Notes: generated by a model from the letters alone, not told the origin. A DNA stretch of 64,000 nucleotides from Bog-473 sp963742035 (GCA_963742035.1 CAVUKH010000001.1:744001-808000), one strand, 5' to 3'; shown: positions 8,530-17,842, counted from the first letter of the stretch. Translations and numbers: made by a program.

Positions 8530-9963
8530 ATGAGTGACGACACGACATGGCTGGATGCGACGGCGCAGGCGGAGCTGGTCCGCACCAAGGCGGTCTCGCC
8601 GTCCGAGCTGGTGGGTGACGCCATCGCACGCATTGAGAAGCTCAACCCTGAGCTCAACGCGGTGATCCACGAGCTCTTCGAGCGGGCTCGGGGCGAGGCG
8701 TCGTCGAAGGCCTTGCCCGACGGTCCGTTCCGGGGCGTGCCTTTCTTGTTGAAGGACCTCGGAGCGGAGCTGGCGGACACTCCGTTCTGCGAGGGCCTGG
8801 CCTTCGCCGGCGACTACCGCTCGACCACGACGCAGACGTTGACGCAGCGCTACATCGACGCGGGCTTCGTGATCTGTGGCAAGACCAACACGCCCGAGCT
8901 CGGCATCCTGCCCACGACGGAGCCGCACCGCTTCGGCGCATCGCGCAATCCGTGGAACACGGGTCGCTCCACGGGCGGGTCCTCCGGTGGTTCCGCTGCC
9001 GCCGTCGCGTCGGGCATGGTGCCGGCGGCCCACGCCAACGACGGGGGCGGCTCAATCCGGATTCCCGCGTCGTGCTGCGGCCTGGTGGGGCTGAAGCCGA
9101 CGCGGGCCCGCAACTCGGTCGCGCCCGCCTACGGCGACCTGATGGGTGGGCTGGTGGCCGAGCACGTGGTGACGCGCTCGGTGCGGGACTCGGCGGTCAT
9201 CCTCGATTGCACGGCGGGCCCGGTCCCAGGCGATCCCTACTGGGCGCCGCCGCGGCGCGGCCCCTCCTTCGCGGCCGCTGCCGCCTCGGCACCGGCCAGC
9301 CTGCGTGTGGCGGTCATGACGGCATCCCCCACCGGCAGCGAGGTGCATGCGGATTGCGTGGCGGCGGTCGGGGCCACGGCCTCGCTCTGCGAGTCCCTCG
9401 GGCACCGGGTGGAGGAGGCGACGCTGTCCGTTGACGGCGACGCCTTCACGGCCCATTTCGTGAACCAGTGGGCCTGCAGCAACGCCTGGGCCATCGCCGA
9501 CTGGGAGAAGCGGCTGGGACGCCTCGTGACGGAGGCCGACGTGGAACCGTTGAGCTGGGCCCTCATTGAGCTCGGACGCTCCATCAACGGGGGCCTCTAC
9601 CTCAGGTCCGTGCAGGAACTGCAGCTCATCAGCCGCCGCATCGCCGACTACTTCGAGGGCATCGACGTCTTGTTGACGCCCACGCTCGCCGAGCCCCCCG
9701 TCCCGCTGGGCACCTTCGACTCGCCGCCGGGCGAGCCCTTGACCGGCCTCTTCCGCGCCGCCACCTATGTCCCCTTCACTCCGCCCTTCAACGTCACCGG
9801 TCAGCCCGGGATCTCGCTGCCGCTGCACTGGAACGACGACGGGCTGCCCATCGGCGTCCAGTTCGTCGGGCGCTTCGGCGACGAGGAGACGCTCCTCGCA
9901 CTCGCCGGCCAGTTGGAGCAGGCGGCCCCGTGGGCCCAGCGCCGCCCGCCGGTGGCGGCGTAG
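8530..9963 (+). CDS. amidase-signature hydrolase, NylA-like
   Basis: This is a 477-residue amidase-signature enzyme. The Ser-cisSer-Lys triad is readable: Lys75 in FLLKDL, cis-Ser151 in GGSSGGS and nucleophile Ser175 in GGGSIRIP. Its start (LDATAQAELVR) and the spacing of the triad closely recall 6-aminohexanoate cyclic-dimer hydrolase (NylA; K72, S150, S174), recalled from known family sequences. It therefore probably hydrolyses a cyclic or linear amide; the true substrate is unknown. The ATG is chosen three codons after an upstream GTG because family alignment starts there. It converges on the OYE-like gene with 19 bases between stops. Confidence 0.88.
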   Translation: MSDDTTWLDATAQAELVRTKAVSPSELVGDAIARIEKLNPELNAVIHELFERARGEASSKALPDGPFRGVPFLLKDLGAELADTPFCEGLAFAGDYRSTTTQTLTQRYIDAGFVICGKTNTPELGILPTTEPHRFGASRNPWNTGRSTGGSSGGSAAAVASGMVPAAHANDGGGSIRIPASCCGLVGLKPTRARNSVAPAYGDLMGGLVAEHVVTRSVRDSAVILDCTAGPVPGDPYWAPPRRGPSFAAAAASAPASLRVAVMTASPTGSEVHADCVAAVGATASLCESLGHRVEEATLSVDGDAFTAHFVNQWACSNAWAIADWEKRLGRLVTEADVEPLSWALIELGRSINGGLYLRSVQELQLISRRIADYFEGIDVLLTPTLAEPPVPLGTFDSPPGEPLTGLFRAATYVPFTPPFNVTGQPGISLPLHWNDDGLPIGVQFVGRFGDEETLLALAGQLEQAAPWAQRRPPVAA

Positions 9964-9982
9964 GAGAAATCCGGGCGGCCAC

Positions 9983-11179
9983 CTACCCCGGAGAAGCGGT
10001 CACCAGGACGCAGCGCGTGCCCGAGTAGATGGTGGGCATGCACTTGTTGCAGTGGATGCAGAGCGAGGTGGTCGAGGCGTCCGCCTGCATGCGGTTCGGG
10101 AGGTCGGGCTCCCGCAGCAAGGCGCGGGCCATGGCAACGAACGCGAACCCCTCGGCGAGCGCCATCTCGATGGTCGCCCGCTGCGTGATGCCGCCGAGGA
10201 GGATGAGAGGCATGGAGAGCGCGCGCTGGAATTGCCGCGCGTAGGGGAGGAAGAACGCCTCTTCGTAGGGATAGGAGCGCAGGAAGCGATGGCCGACGAA
10301 CCGGAAGCCGAGCCGCACCGGCGCCGGCAGCGTGGCACCGAACTCCTGCAGTGGCGCGTCGCCCCGGAAGAGGTACATCGGGTTGGCCAAGGAGCTGCCC
10401 CCGGTGAGCTCGAGTGCATGGAGTGCGCCGTCGGCTTCGAAGAGCCGGGCCACCTCGACGCTCTCGTCGAGCCACAGGCCCCCGTCGACGCCGTCCGCCA
10501 TGTTGAGCTTGGCCGTGACCGCCACGTTGGGCCCGGCGGTGTCACGCACCGTGCGCAGGACGCTGCGGGCGAAGCGGGCGCGGTTCTCCACGGACCCACC
10601 GAACTGGTCGTCGCGGTGGTTGAGCTTCGGGCTCAAGAACGCGCTCAAGAGGTAGTTGTGGCCCACGTGGACCTCAATGCTGTCGAAACCCGCCTCGACC
10701 GCGAGGGCCGTGGCCCGGCGGTAGTCCTCAATGATGCGCTCAATGCCGGTGACGTCCACGGCGCGTAGCCGTGAGCCCATCGGGGTGAAGCCGCCGGAGG
10801 GCGAGAGGGCCGGGGCGCCGTTGGAGCGCGCGTTCGCCACCGGACCGGCGTGGCCGATCTGGGCGGCGGCGGCGGCGCCCTCGGCGTGCACGGCGTCGGT
10901 CAGCCGGCGCAGTCCCGGCACCGTGTCCTCACTCAGCAGCAGGCAGTGGCGGTCGGTCCGGCCCTCGGGCGACACGGCCAGGTAGGCCACGGTGGAGAGG
11001 GCGGCACCGCCGGCCGCCACCCGGCGGTGGAACGCAATGAGCTCGTCGCTGACCCTGCCGCCGGGCGTCACCCCCTCGAAGGTGGCGGCCTTGATGATGC
11101 GGTTGCGCAATGTCAGCGGCCCCAGCGCCGCCGGGGCGAACACGGCAGGGACGGCCTTCGCTGGGGCGGGACGCGGCAT
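9983..11179 (-). CDS. NADH:flavin oxidoreductase, Old Yellow Enzyme family
   Basis: This 398-residue FMN TIM-barrel protein begins with the OYE-type FAPAALGPLTLRNRII. It contains VHVGHNYLLSAFLSPKLNHRDD, the substrate/FMN region with the paired H-x-x-N-like motif, and ends with CIHCNKCMPTIYSGTRC. That Cys pattern is the iron-sulfur ligand set seen in 2,4-dienoyl-CoA reductase/TMA dehydrogenase-like OYEs. The protein stops right after the cluster and lacks the C-terminal FAD and NADPH domains of FadH, so it is a single-domain form. It likely reduces activated C=C bonds or nitro compounds using NAD(P)H. Confidence 0.87.
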   Translation of the reverse strand: MPRPAPAKAVPAVFAPAALGPLTLRNRIIKAATFEGVTPGGRVSDELIAFHRRVAAGGAALSTVAYLAVSPEGRTDRHCLLLSEDTVPGLRRLTDAVHAEGAAAAAQIGHAGPVANARSNGAPALSPSGGFTPMGSRLRAVDVTGIERIIEDYRRATALAVEAGFDSIEVHVGHNYLLSAFLSPKLNHRDDQFGGSVENRARFARSVLRTVRDTAGPNVAVTAKLNMADGVDGGLWLDESVEVARLFEADGALHALELTGGSSLANPMYLFRGDAPLQEFGATLPAPVRLGFRFVGHRFLRSYPYEEAFFLPYARQFQRALSMPLILLGGITQRATIEMALAEGFAFVAMARALLREPDLPNRMQADASTTSLCIHCNKCMPTIYSGTRCVLVTASPG

Positions 11180-11221
11180 GGACCTACCTTTGCCGACCGG
11201 ACCGCCGGCTGCACGTTGCGG

Positions 11222-12769
11222 TCAGTGCGACCGCTTGCCCGTGGCGGCCAGCGTCGGGTCGACGGGCGGACCGCTGACCCCGCAATGCCACGTGGGCTCC
11301 TCGTTCTTCGCCGCGGCCACGGCCGCCGGCGTCCGGGCAGGGTTGCGGATTGTCAGGGCCGCCAGCAGGCCGCCGGCGGCGCAGAACGCACCAGAGATCA
11401 CCATGGCGGTCCGGAAGCCGTGGGCCAGTTCCGTGCTGTTCAAGGCGGCGGCTCCGGTCAGGCCGGCCAGGAGGGGCAGGACGGCAACGGCCAGGAGGCC
11501 GGCGGCGCGGGCCACGACGTTGTTGATAGCCGAGGCGACGCCCGAGTGCTCGGGCGGCGCCGCGCCCATGGCGGTGGACGTCAGCGGGGCGACCGTGACG
11601 GCCAGACCCAAGGCGAAGACGAGGACGGCCGGGAAGACCTGGGTCCAGTAGCTGCCGGGGTTCGTGGCGCGCGTGAGAAGGGCGAGCCCGGCACCCACGA
11701 TGAGCGGCCCCACCGTCATTTGGAGGCGGGGGCCGATGCGGGCCGAGAGCGCGCCGGATCGGGCCGAGAGAGCCAGCATCACGAGCGTCAGCGGGAGTAA
11801 CGCCACGCCGGACTCGAGCGGGCTGTAGCCCTTGACGATCTGCAACTCGACGGGGAGCAGGAACAACGCACCGCCGAGGGCGCCGTACACGGCGAAGGTG
11901 ACACCGTTGGCCCCGCTGAATTGGCGCGAGCGGAAGAGGCGAAGCGGCAGCATCGGATTGGCGCGGCGGTGCTCGATGACCAGGAAGACGGGTGCGGCCG
12001 CCGCGGCGACCACGAGACAGGCGACCACGGCCGGGCTCGACCACCCCCGCGTCGGCGCCTCAATCAGCCCGTAGGTGAGACTGGCGAGAAAGACGACGGC
12101 CAGGGTGGCGCCGACGGTGTCGACGTGCCCGGTCGACGTCGGGTCTCGCGACTCGGGCACGTGGCGGGCCGTGATCACGATGACAGCGACCGCCACGGGG
12201 AGGTTGATGAAGAAGACCCAGCGCCACGAGCCGATGGCGAGCAGGTAGCCCCCGACCAGCGGACCGGCCGCGGCGGCCACGCCGCCCAAGCCCGACCAGG
12301 CCCCGATGGCCCGGGCGCGGTCGTCCGGGCGGAAGGTCGCCTGCAGGATGGCCAAGCTGGCCGGCGCCAACAGGGCACCGCCGATGCCCTGGAGGACCCG
12401 GGCAGCAATCAGCAACGCAGCGGTGGGTGCGATGCCGCAGAGGGCCGATGCCACGGCGAACCAGACCACTCCGATGGAGAAGATCCGCTTGCGTCCGTAG
12501 CGGTCGCCGAGCGAACCGCCCAGAAGGAGGAATGCGGCCAGCGTGAGCGCGTAGCCCGTGACGACCCACTGCAAGGTGTCGACACCGCCGTGGAAGTCGC
12601 GGTCGATGGAGGGCAGCGCGATGCTGACGACAGTCGCATCGAGCATGGCGATCCCGGAGCCGAGCACCGTGGCCGCGACCACCCAACGCCCCCTTCCGCT
12701 CGAGAGCGCCAAGGGGTCGGCGACCGAGGCCATCGGGGGTGCCCCGTCGGCCTCGGCTGTCTCGCTCAT
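11222..12769 (-). CDS. DHA2-family MFS exporter
   Basis: The 515-residue protein has about 14 helices. The motifs are LDATVVSIALPSIDRDFHGG after helix 1, GGSLGDRYGRKRIF (motif A) and GPLVGGYLL (motif C). It is closely related in type to the exporter at 6.3-7.9 kb. The start is placed at MSETAEADG; the longer open frame upstream reads through a tandem duplication and lacks family similarity. Drug or solvent export driven by protons is expected. No adjacent regulator is seen. Confidence 0.9.
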   Translation of the reverse strand: MSETAEADGAPPMASVADPLALSSGRGRWVVAATVLGSGIAMLDATVVSIALPSIDRDFHGGVDTLQWVVTGYALTLAAFLLLGGSLGDRYGRKRIFSIGVVWFAVASALCGIAPTAALLIAARVLQGIGGALLAPASLAILQATFRPDDRARAIGAWSGLGGVAAAAGPLVGGYLLAIGSWRWVFFINLPVAVAVIVITARHVPESRDPTSTGHVDTVGATLAVVFLASLTYGLIEAPTRGWSSPAVVACLVVAAAAAPVFLVIEHRRANPMLPLRLFRSRQFSGANGVTFAVYGALGGALFLLPVELQIVKGYSPLESGVALLPLTLVMLALSARSGALSARIGPRLQMTVGPLIVGAGLALLTRATNPGSYWTQVFPAVLVFALGLAVTVAPLTSTAMGAAPPEHSGVASAINNVVARAAGLLAVAVLPLLAGLTGAAALNSTELAHGFRTAMVISGAFCAAGGLLAALTIRNPARTPAAVAAAKNEEPTWHCGVSGPPVDPTLAATGKRSH

Positions 12770-12874
12770 CGGGAACGGGTCACCGACAGCACCGCAGTGC
12801 CTGTAGTGGTGCCCGATGTCCACCGAAAGACACCGTGTCACCGAACGACATCGCCCCATTGTGGTGCCTCGAGC

Positions 12875-12966
12875 AGGTGGCCGCCCCGCCGGCCGGTGGC
12901 CCCACACCCCTACTTCAAGTAGGTGGCCGCCCCGCCGGCCGGGTGGCCCCACACCCCTACTTCAAG
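12875..12966. repeat. 46-bp tandem duplication covering the 3' end of the next gene
   Basis: Two adjacent copies, 12875-12920 and 12921-12966, share the sequence from aggtggccgccccgcc to cctacttcaag and differ by one extra g and a terminal base. The second copy contains the last codons and stop (Leu-Lys-TAG, minus strand) of the membrane protein gene at 12957. The first copy therefore lies just behind its stop and is probably a recent slippage or unequal-crossover product. Confidence 0.85.
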
Positions 12967-13637
12967 ATGTTGACCGCCCGGGCGACGACGAGGATGGCCA
13001 CGACCAGGGAGATGGCCTCCTCGGCCATCATCATGAGCTTCATCCACGCCTTGACGGCGGACACATCCGTCGGGCTGAAGGCGGTGGCGGTGGCGAAGGC
13101 GAAATGGAAGTAGTCGATGAAGCTCGGCGACCAGTCCTCCCCGACGTGCTGCGGGTGCAGCATTTCGGGGAAGATCAGCGCGGGCCGGATGTCTCGGCCG
13201 GCGGCGCGGGCGGCCGGACCACCCCGGTCGAGATTCCAGTACCACAGCGCGAAGGTGATGATGTTGGAAAGCCAGATGGCGGCGCCACTGGCCAGCAAGA
13301 CCTTGGCGTCCTGCGTGAAGCTCGACACGTCGATGATCCCGATCACCAGGCGGACGGCGGCGTCGGCGTTGGCAACGGAGATGAGCCCGATCAAGACGCT
13401 CGTCAGGTTGTGGAGCCAGGGCCGATCCCGGTCGATGCGGCCGGGGTCGCCGATGATGAGCACGGCGAGCAACCCCACGACCAGGACCAGGAACAGCCAG
13501 GCGGCGTCACCGTTGCGCAACTCGTGCGGCAGCGTCGCTCGCAGCAGTCCCGTGGCGACCACGGCGATCGCCATGGGCCAGCGGGGCTCGCCGAGGCGGT
13601 CCGGCCGTTGCCGAGGCGGCTCCGTCGGGGAGGACAT
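12957..13637 (-). CDS. integral membrane protein, DUF1345-like
   Basis: The protein has 226 residues with about six hydrophobic helices. The C-terminal part (FIDYFHFAFATATAFSPTDV, then a helix ending RAVNILK) resembles DUF1345/ion-channel-like membrane proteins of unknown role. The start is at MSSPTEPP; the frame is open further upstream but overlaps the neighbouring mannosyltransferase coding region. The 3' end lies inside a 46-bp tandem duplication. No function can be assigned. Confidence 0.7.
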   Translation of the reverse strand: MSSPTEPPRQRPDRLGEPRWPMAIAVVATGLLRATLPHELRNGDAAWLFLVLVVGLLAVLIIGDPGRIDRDRPWLHNLTSVLIGLISVANADAAVRLVIGIIDVSSFTQDAKVLLASGAAIWLSNIITFALWYWNLDRGGPAARAAGRDIRPALIFPEMLHPQHVGEDWSPSFIDYFHFAFATATAFSPTDVSAVKAWMKLMMMAEEAISLVVAILVVARAVNILK

Positions 13638-13720
13638 CGAGCCATCATCCCCCAGTGCGGGGCGGAAATCCGTGACGCCACGAGTGCCCGGCAGGGCGGC
13701 GGGGGCCGAGGTTCCTCCAG

Positions 13721-14971
13721 CTAGGGAACGTACGCCCCCTGAAAGGCCAGCACGGCGTAGAGCCCGAGAGCGGCGCCACAGAGGACGTAGACCGCAGTCG
13801 CGACGCGGGCCGACCGGAGCAGGGTCGCAGCAGCCATGACGAGGGGGAACGCGCTGAGGGCGTAGCGCTCGAACGAGTCGAGGTTGGATCCGGACAGCGC
13901 CACCGCCACGACGCAGACCGCGTACGCGCCGTAGGACACGGGCAGACGCCAGAACGCCACGACGATGAGCACCACCGCGACCGCGATCCACGGGACGTGG
14001 AGCCCGTCACCGATGTGGTGCCCGTGCGCCAGGTTGGTGAGCGAGTGGGAGATGGTCGAGAACGGATCGGTGAGCGTGCCGTGGTGTGCCTGTTGTTGCT
14101 GGATCTTGAGCGGCTCGAAGAAGCCGCCGGACGTGGCGCTGACCCAGGCCAGATACGTGACCGTGCCGACGACGGAGGATCCGATGGCCGCCACCTTGCC
14201 GGGCCACCGCCTCCAGCGGTCGGCAGGCCAGGAGCGAACCACCTCAATGACGGCGGGCACGACCAGAAGGCATCCGATCGGGCGGGCCGTTCCGGCCAGG
14301 TACCCGAAGACGGCGGCCCACCACCAATTCTGGCGCCGGATGGTGATGAAGAAGGCAACGGACAGGAGGACCAAGAGCGCCTCCGAGTAGCCCATGACCA
14401 GAACGAACGCGGGAGGGGCCAGCATGATCAGCCAGACCGCCCGCCGGGCCAGCAGCGCACTGTCGAACTCGGAGCGGACCAGGGCATAGATCCCGACCCC
14501 AACCAGGAGTGCGGCGACGTTCGTGATGAGCAGTGAGGCAACGCCCACCGTCAGCGAGGTGACGTCGTGCAGCCCCCGATCGAGCAGCGGGAGCAGTGGG
14601 AAGAAGCGCGTGGCGGACCGGGGCAGTGCCCCGTAGCCGTGCGCAGCGATCGTCTGATACCAGCCGGCATCGGACCCCAGCAGCCCGTCGTGCGATTCGA
14701 GCACGGCCTTGGCCTCCGTGATGTGAAAGTGCTTGACCTCGTACTTCGCCAATCCGAGCGCGAAGAGCGTGATGGCCCGCGCCGTGAGCCAGGGCAGCCA
14801 CGCCACACCGAGCGCTTCGAGGATCAGCCCTCGACGGCCGCGCCAGCGGCCGACCAGGCCGGGCGAGGGGTCCGGATCGGCCGCCGGTGGGGTCGCACCT
14901 CCCCGCGTCGTCGGAGTCGCGGTACCCACTGCCCCCGAAGACATGGGTGGATGTTTGCACGTGGCCGGCAT
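13721..14971 (-). CDS. PIG-V-like mannosyltransferase family membrane protein
   Basis: This 416-residue polytopic membrane protein carries SDAGWYQTIAAHGYG in the first loop. This is the Asp-x-x-Trp-Tyr pattern of PIG-V/GPI-mannosyltransferase-II-like GT-C enzymes, and it is followed by RFFPLLPLL. These transfer a mannose from a polyprenyl-phosphate donor; actinobacterial members probably act on cell-envelope glycolipids or glycans. The ORF begins only 12 bases upstream of the glycosyltransferase stop, on the same strand and downstream of it, so the two likely form a glycan-assembly operon. Confidence 0.8.
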   Translation of the reverse strand: MPATCKHPPMSSGAVGTATPTTRGGATPPAADPDPSPGLVGRWRGRRGLILEALGVAWLPWLTARAITLFALGLAKYEVKHFHITEAKAVLESHDGLLGSDAGWYQTIAAHGYGALPRSATRFFPLLPLLDRGLHDVTSLTVGVASLLITNVAALLVGVGIYALVRSEFDSALLARRAVWLIMLAPPAFVLVMGYSEALLVLLSVAFFITIRRQNWWWAAVFGYLAGTARPIGCLLVVPAVIEVVRSWPADRWRRWPGKVAAIGSSVVGTVTYLAWVSATSGGFFEPLKIQQQQAHHGTLTDPFSTISHSLTNLAHGHHIGDGLHVPWIAVAVVLIVVAFWRLPVSYGAYAVCVVAVALSGSNLDSFERYALSAFPLVMAAATLLRSARVATAVYVLCGAALGLYAVLAFQGAYVP

Positions 14972-14983
14972 CGACGCGAGCCT

Positions 14984-16120
14984 TCAGGGACGGGCGTCAG
15001 CCAGCGTGCGGTAGAGCTCCGCCAGTTGGGATCCTGCTCGTTGCCACGAGAACAACCCCACCCGCGCCGCGCCGGCGGTGATCAGGCGCTGCCGGGTGGG
15101 CGCGTCCCCGACCGCCGTCACCAGCGCGTCGGCGAGGGCCGGCCCGTCACCCGGCGGGACCAACAGCGCCGCATCGCCGACGACCTCGGGAATGGCGCCG
15201 GCGGTCGTCGCGACCACCGGGACCCTGAGCGACATCGCTTCGAGCGGCGGCAGCCCGAAGCCCTCGTAGAGCGAGGGATAGGCGAGCACGCGCGCACCAG
15301 CGATGAGTGTGCTCCTGTCATCGGCCCAACCGATGCGATGGATGCGCGCGGCGTGACGGGCGGCCCGGAGACTGGTGGTGAGATCCCCTTCACCCCAACC
15401 GGTCGGCCCGGCGATCTTGAGATGGACATCAGGAACGGCGTCGGCGATGCGATCGAAGGCTTGCACCAGGAAAGGCAGTCCCTTGCGCGGCTCCACGGTC
15501 CCGATGGCGAGGATGTACGGAGGTTCCGAGTCGTCGCGGGCCACCGGAGGCCGCAGTGGCGTGAGCCCATTGTGGATCACGTGGACGCGGTCGGAGTCGA
15601 CGCGGAACGAGGCCAGGACATCATCGGCCATGGCCTGGGAGACCACGTGGACGGACGCACCCTGACGCAGCGCCCGGCGGATCAGTGCGGGGTACCGCAA
15701 CGACGTCGGGCTGCAGAGTTCGGGGAAGCGGACGGGAGTCAGGTCGTGCACCGTGACGAGCCGCGCCGCCCGGGGGGACGGCGGCACGATGAAGTTGGTG
15801 CCGTGCACCACGTCGACGGAGCCGGTCCATCGCTCGATCGCGGGGTGGTCGAAGCGCGCCCAGGCCCGGAGGCACAGGGCGGCCGGGACCGGGACCGCCC
15901 GTCCGGCACGGACCGAATCCGGCAGCCGCTCCGGCAGCGCTCTCCCACCCGCGGCGCTGAGGCCATACCCGACGACATCGACTCTGCGGTCGCTCGACAC
16001 CGCCGTGAGAAAGCCGGAGACGGATGCACCCACACCCGTGCGTACTCCCAGCAGTGGCGTGGCATCCATGGCCACCACGACAGGCCGGTCCGAGTCGGGC
16101 ATCTCCGAACACTGCATCAC
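14984..16120 (-). CDS. GT4-family glycosyltransferase
   Basis: This 378-residue GT-B enzyme has the MDATPLLGVRTGVGASVSGF N-terminal donor/acceptor loop, ILAIGTVEPRKGLPFL starting the second Rossmann domain, and the E-x7-E donor motif in YEGFGLPPLEAM. These fit GT4 mannosyl/glucosyltransferases using GDP- or UDP-sugars. It precedes the PIG-V-like gene by 12 bases. Start could be M1 or the ATG at MPDSDR six codons later. The product is probably an envelope glycan or glycolipid. Confidence 0.88.
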   Translation of the reverse strand: MMQCSEMPDSDRPVVVAMDATPLLGVRTGVGASVSGFLTAVSSDRRVDVVGYGLSAAGGRALPERLPDSVRAGRAVPVPAALCLRAWARFDHPAIERWTGSVDVVHGTNFIVPPSPRAARLVTVHDLTPVRFPELCSPTSLRYPALIRRALRQGASVHVVSQAMADDVLASFRVDSDRVHVIHNGLTPLRPPVARDDSEPPYILAIGTVEPRKGLPFLVQAFDRIADAVPDVHLKIAGPTGWGEGDLTTSLRAARHAARIHRIGWADDRSTLIAGARVLAYPSLYEGFGLPPLEAMSLRVPVVATTAGAIPEVVGDAALLVPPGDGPALADALVTAVGDAPTRQRLITAGAARVGLFSWQRAGSQLAELYRTLADARP

Positions 16121-16153
16121 CGAACTGTAGGGAAAGGCGGCGGGCGCCGAGCC

Positions 16154-16615
16154 CTACCGGCAGTTGCGGCAGCGACCGAAGATGGAGAAGTGGTGCGGGT
16201 CGATGGTGAAGCCGAACTCCGTCTGGGCCCGGTCGGCGAGGCTGACGAACAGCTCGTCGGGTGCCTTGACCGCGCTGCCGCAGTGCTCGCACACGAAATG
16301 GCAATGGGCGCTTGCGGCCAGGTGATAGGTAGCCGGGCCGTGCCCGAGGTGGGAATGGACCACGACCCCGAGCCGTTCGAGCTCTTCGAGGTTCCGGTAA
16401 ATGGTGGAGAGGTGGACGTCGGGAGCTCTCGACTGGACGATGGCCGCCAGATCCTCGGCGCTGTGATGGCCCGGGTCGTCGAAGATGGCCTCCAGGAGCA
16501 GGCGGCGTGAGTTGGTCACCCGCCCGCCGTTCTCGCGCACCAGGGCGAGGACGTCGTCGACGGTGTTGACGTCGTGCCGGGGTGCGTCTGCGCCGAGTGG
16601 AACGCCCATGACCAT
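16154..16615 (-). CDS. nur: Fur-family metalloregulator, probable nickel-responsive Nur
   Basis: The 153-residue Fur-fold repressor contains the DNA-binding segment HHSAEDLAAIVQ with STIYRNLEELERLGVV. The dimerisation domain has AHCHFVCEHCG and a final FGRCRNC giving two Cys-x2-Cys structural zinc pairs. Family alone cannot separate Fur, Zur, Nur and PerR. The call to Nur rests on context: it is divergent from a NiCoT nickel/cobalt permease, and the gap holds a tTGCaa-N5-ttGCAA-like box, the recognition pattern I recall for Streptomyces Nur. The start is at MVMGVPLG; a much longer open frame upstream would run across the box and into the permease. Confidence 0.75.
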   Translation of the reverse strand: MVMGVPLGADAPRHDVNTVDDVLALVRENGGRVTNSRRLLLEAIFDDPGHHSAEDLAAIVQSRAPDVHLSTIYRNLEELERLGVVVHSHLGHGPATYHLAASAHCHFVCEHCGSAVKAPDELFVSLADRAQTEFGFTIDPHHFSIFGRCRNCR

Positions 16616-16639
16616 CCCATTGTACGGTCCCGGAGTATC

Positions 16640-16656
16640 TTGCAACTCATTCGCAA
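16640..16656. promoter_or_regulatory. candidate Nur box overlapping the nickel permease promoter
   Basis: TTGCAA-CTCAT-TCGCAA is an imperfect inverted repeat (5 of 6 bases pair) with the 5-base spacing recalled for the Nur consensus. It lies between the divergent Fur-family gene and the permease. The left half TTGCAA could also serve as a -35 element, with TACCGT at 16663-16668 as a -10 after a 17-base spacer, so bound repressor would block the permease promoter. Confidence 0.55.
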
Positions 16657-16712
16657 TTGCTTTACCGTGGCGATAGCGGCATTTCGGTACGGCACGGCGA
16701 GGGTGAGACGAC

Positions 16713-17842
16713 ATGGCGGACCCAATCGGTCGAATGGGCAAGATCCGCCAGGGGCTCACGCCGCGCGAGTGGCTGAAGGTCGGGGGCATGGCGCTCACCG
16801 TCATCGGCCTCAACGTGCTCGGGTGGGGCATGTTGGTCCTGGCCCTCCGGGGTCACCACCACATCTCGAAAACCGAGGTCTTCGGGTTCGGCACCGGGGT
16901 GCTCGCGTACACCCTGGGCATGCGTCATGCGTTCGACGCCGACCACATCGCCGCGATCGACAACACGACGCGCAAGCTGATCCAAGACGGCGAACGCCCC
17001 TCAGCGTCGGCTACTTCTTCTCCCTCGGCCACTCGACGATCGTGTTCGTCCTCGCGGTCCTCCTGAATTTCGGTATCCGGGCGCTCAACGGCGCGGTGCG
17101 GACCGACGGTTCGGGCTTGCACCACTGGACCGGGATCATCGGCACCTCCGTGTCGGGGACCTTCCTCTACCTGATCGGTCTCCTGAACCTCATCGTGCTG
17201 GTCTCGATCATCAAGGTGAGCAGGGAGATGCGCCAGGGTCGGTACGACGACGCCGAGCTCGAACATCAGCTGGACAGCCGCGGGTTCATGAACCGCTTCC
17301 TCGGCGGGTATGCCACGCGCATCGACAACCCGTGGAAGATGTACCCGGTCGGGGTGCTGTTCGGTCTCGGGTTCGACACCGCCAGCGAGGTCGCCCTCTT
17401 GGTGCTCGCCGGATCCGCCGTGGTCGGTGGTCTGCCGTTCTACGCCGTGATCTCCTTGCCGGTCCTCTTCGCGGCCGGTATGTGCCTCTTCGACACCATC
17501 GACGGGTGCTTCATGAACTTCGCCTACGACTGGGCCTTCGCCAAGCCGATCCGCAAGATCTATTACAACCTGACGATCACGGGCCTGTCCGTCTTCATCG
17601 CGCTGTTCATCGGCACCGTCGAGATTCTTGGTCTCGTCGCCCAGGAGATGAGTCTGAGCGGTGGCTTCTGGGACTTCATGCAGAACTTCAACATCAATCG
17701 AGCCGGATTCATCATCGTCGGGGTCTTCGTGGCGACGTGGATCGTCGCCCTTGCGGTCTGGCACTTCGGTGACATCGAGCGCAAGTGGGAGACCCAGGCG
17801 GCACAGGCCTACGCGAACGCAGGGACGGTTCCGGGCGACTGA
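16713..17842 (+). pseudogene. NiCoT-family nickel/cobalt permease with one-base frameshift
   Basis: All four NiCoT signatures are present across two frames: RHAFDADHIAAIDN (helix II metal motif) in the first, and LGHSTIVF, GLGFDTASE and GMCLFDTIDG in the second. Frame 1 runs from the ATG at 16713 (GAGGGTGAG ribosome site upstream) through GERP. The family sequence resumes as LSVGYFF one frame back, so one base is missing in or near the C-run at 16997-17000. With that base restored the protein would have 376 residues, normal for the family. As written, translation gives a 117-residue fragment. Either the gene is newly broken or the homopolymer was miscounted. Control by the adjacent Nur-like repressor is likely. 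Confidence 0.85.

Noticed and set aside
14567..16510. 647-codon plus-strand frame opposite the glycosyltransferase genes
   Set aside because: It spans three minus-strand genes and the gaps between them and is Arg/Gly/Asp-rich.
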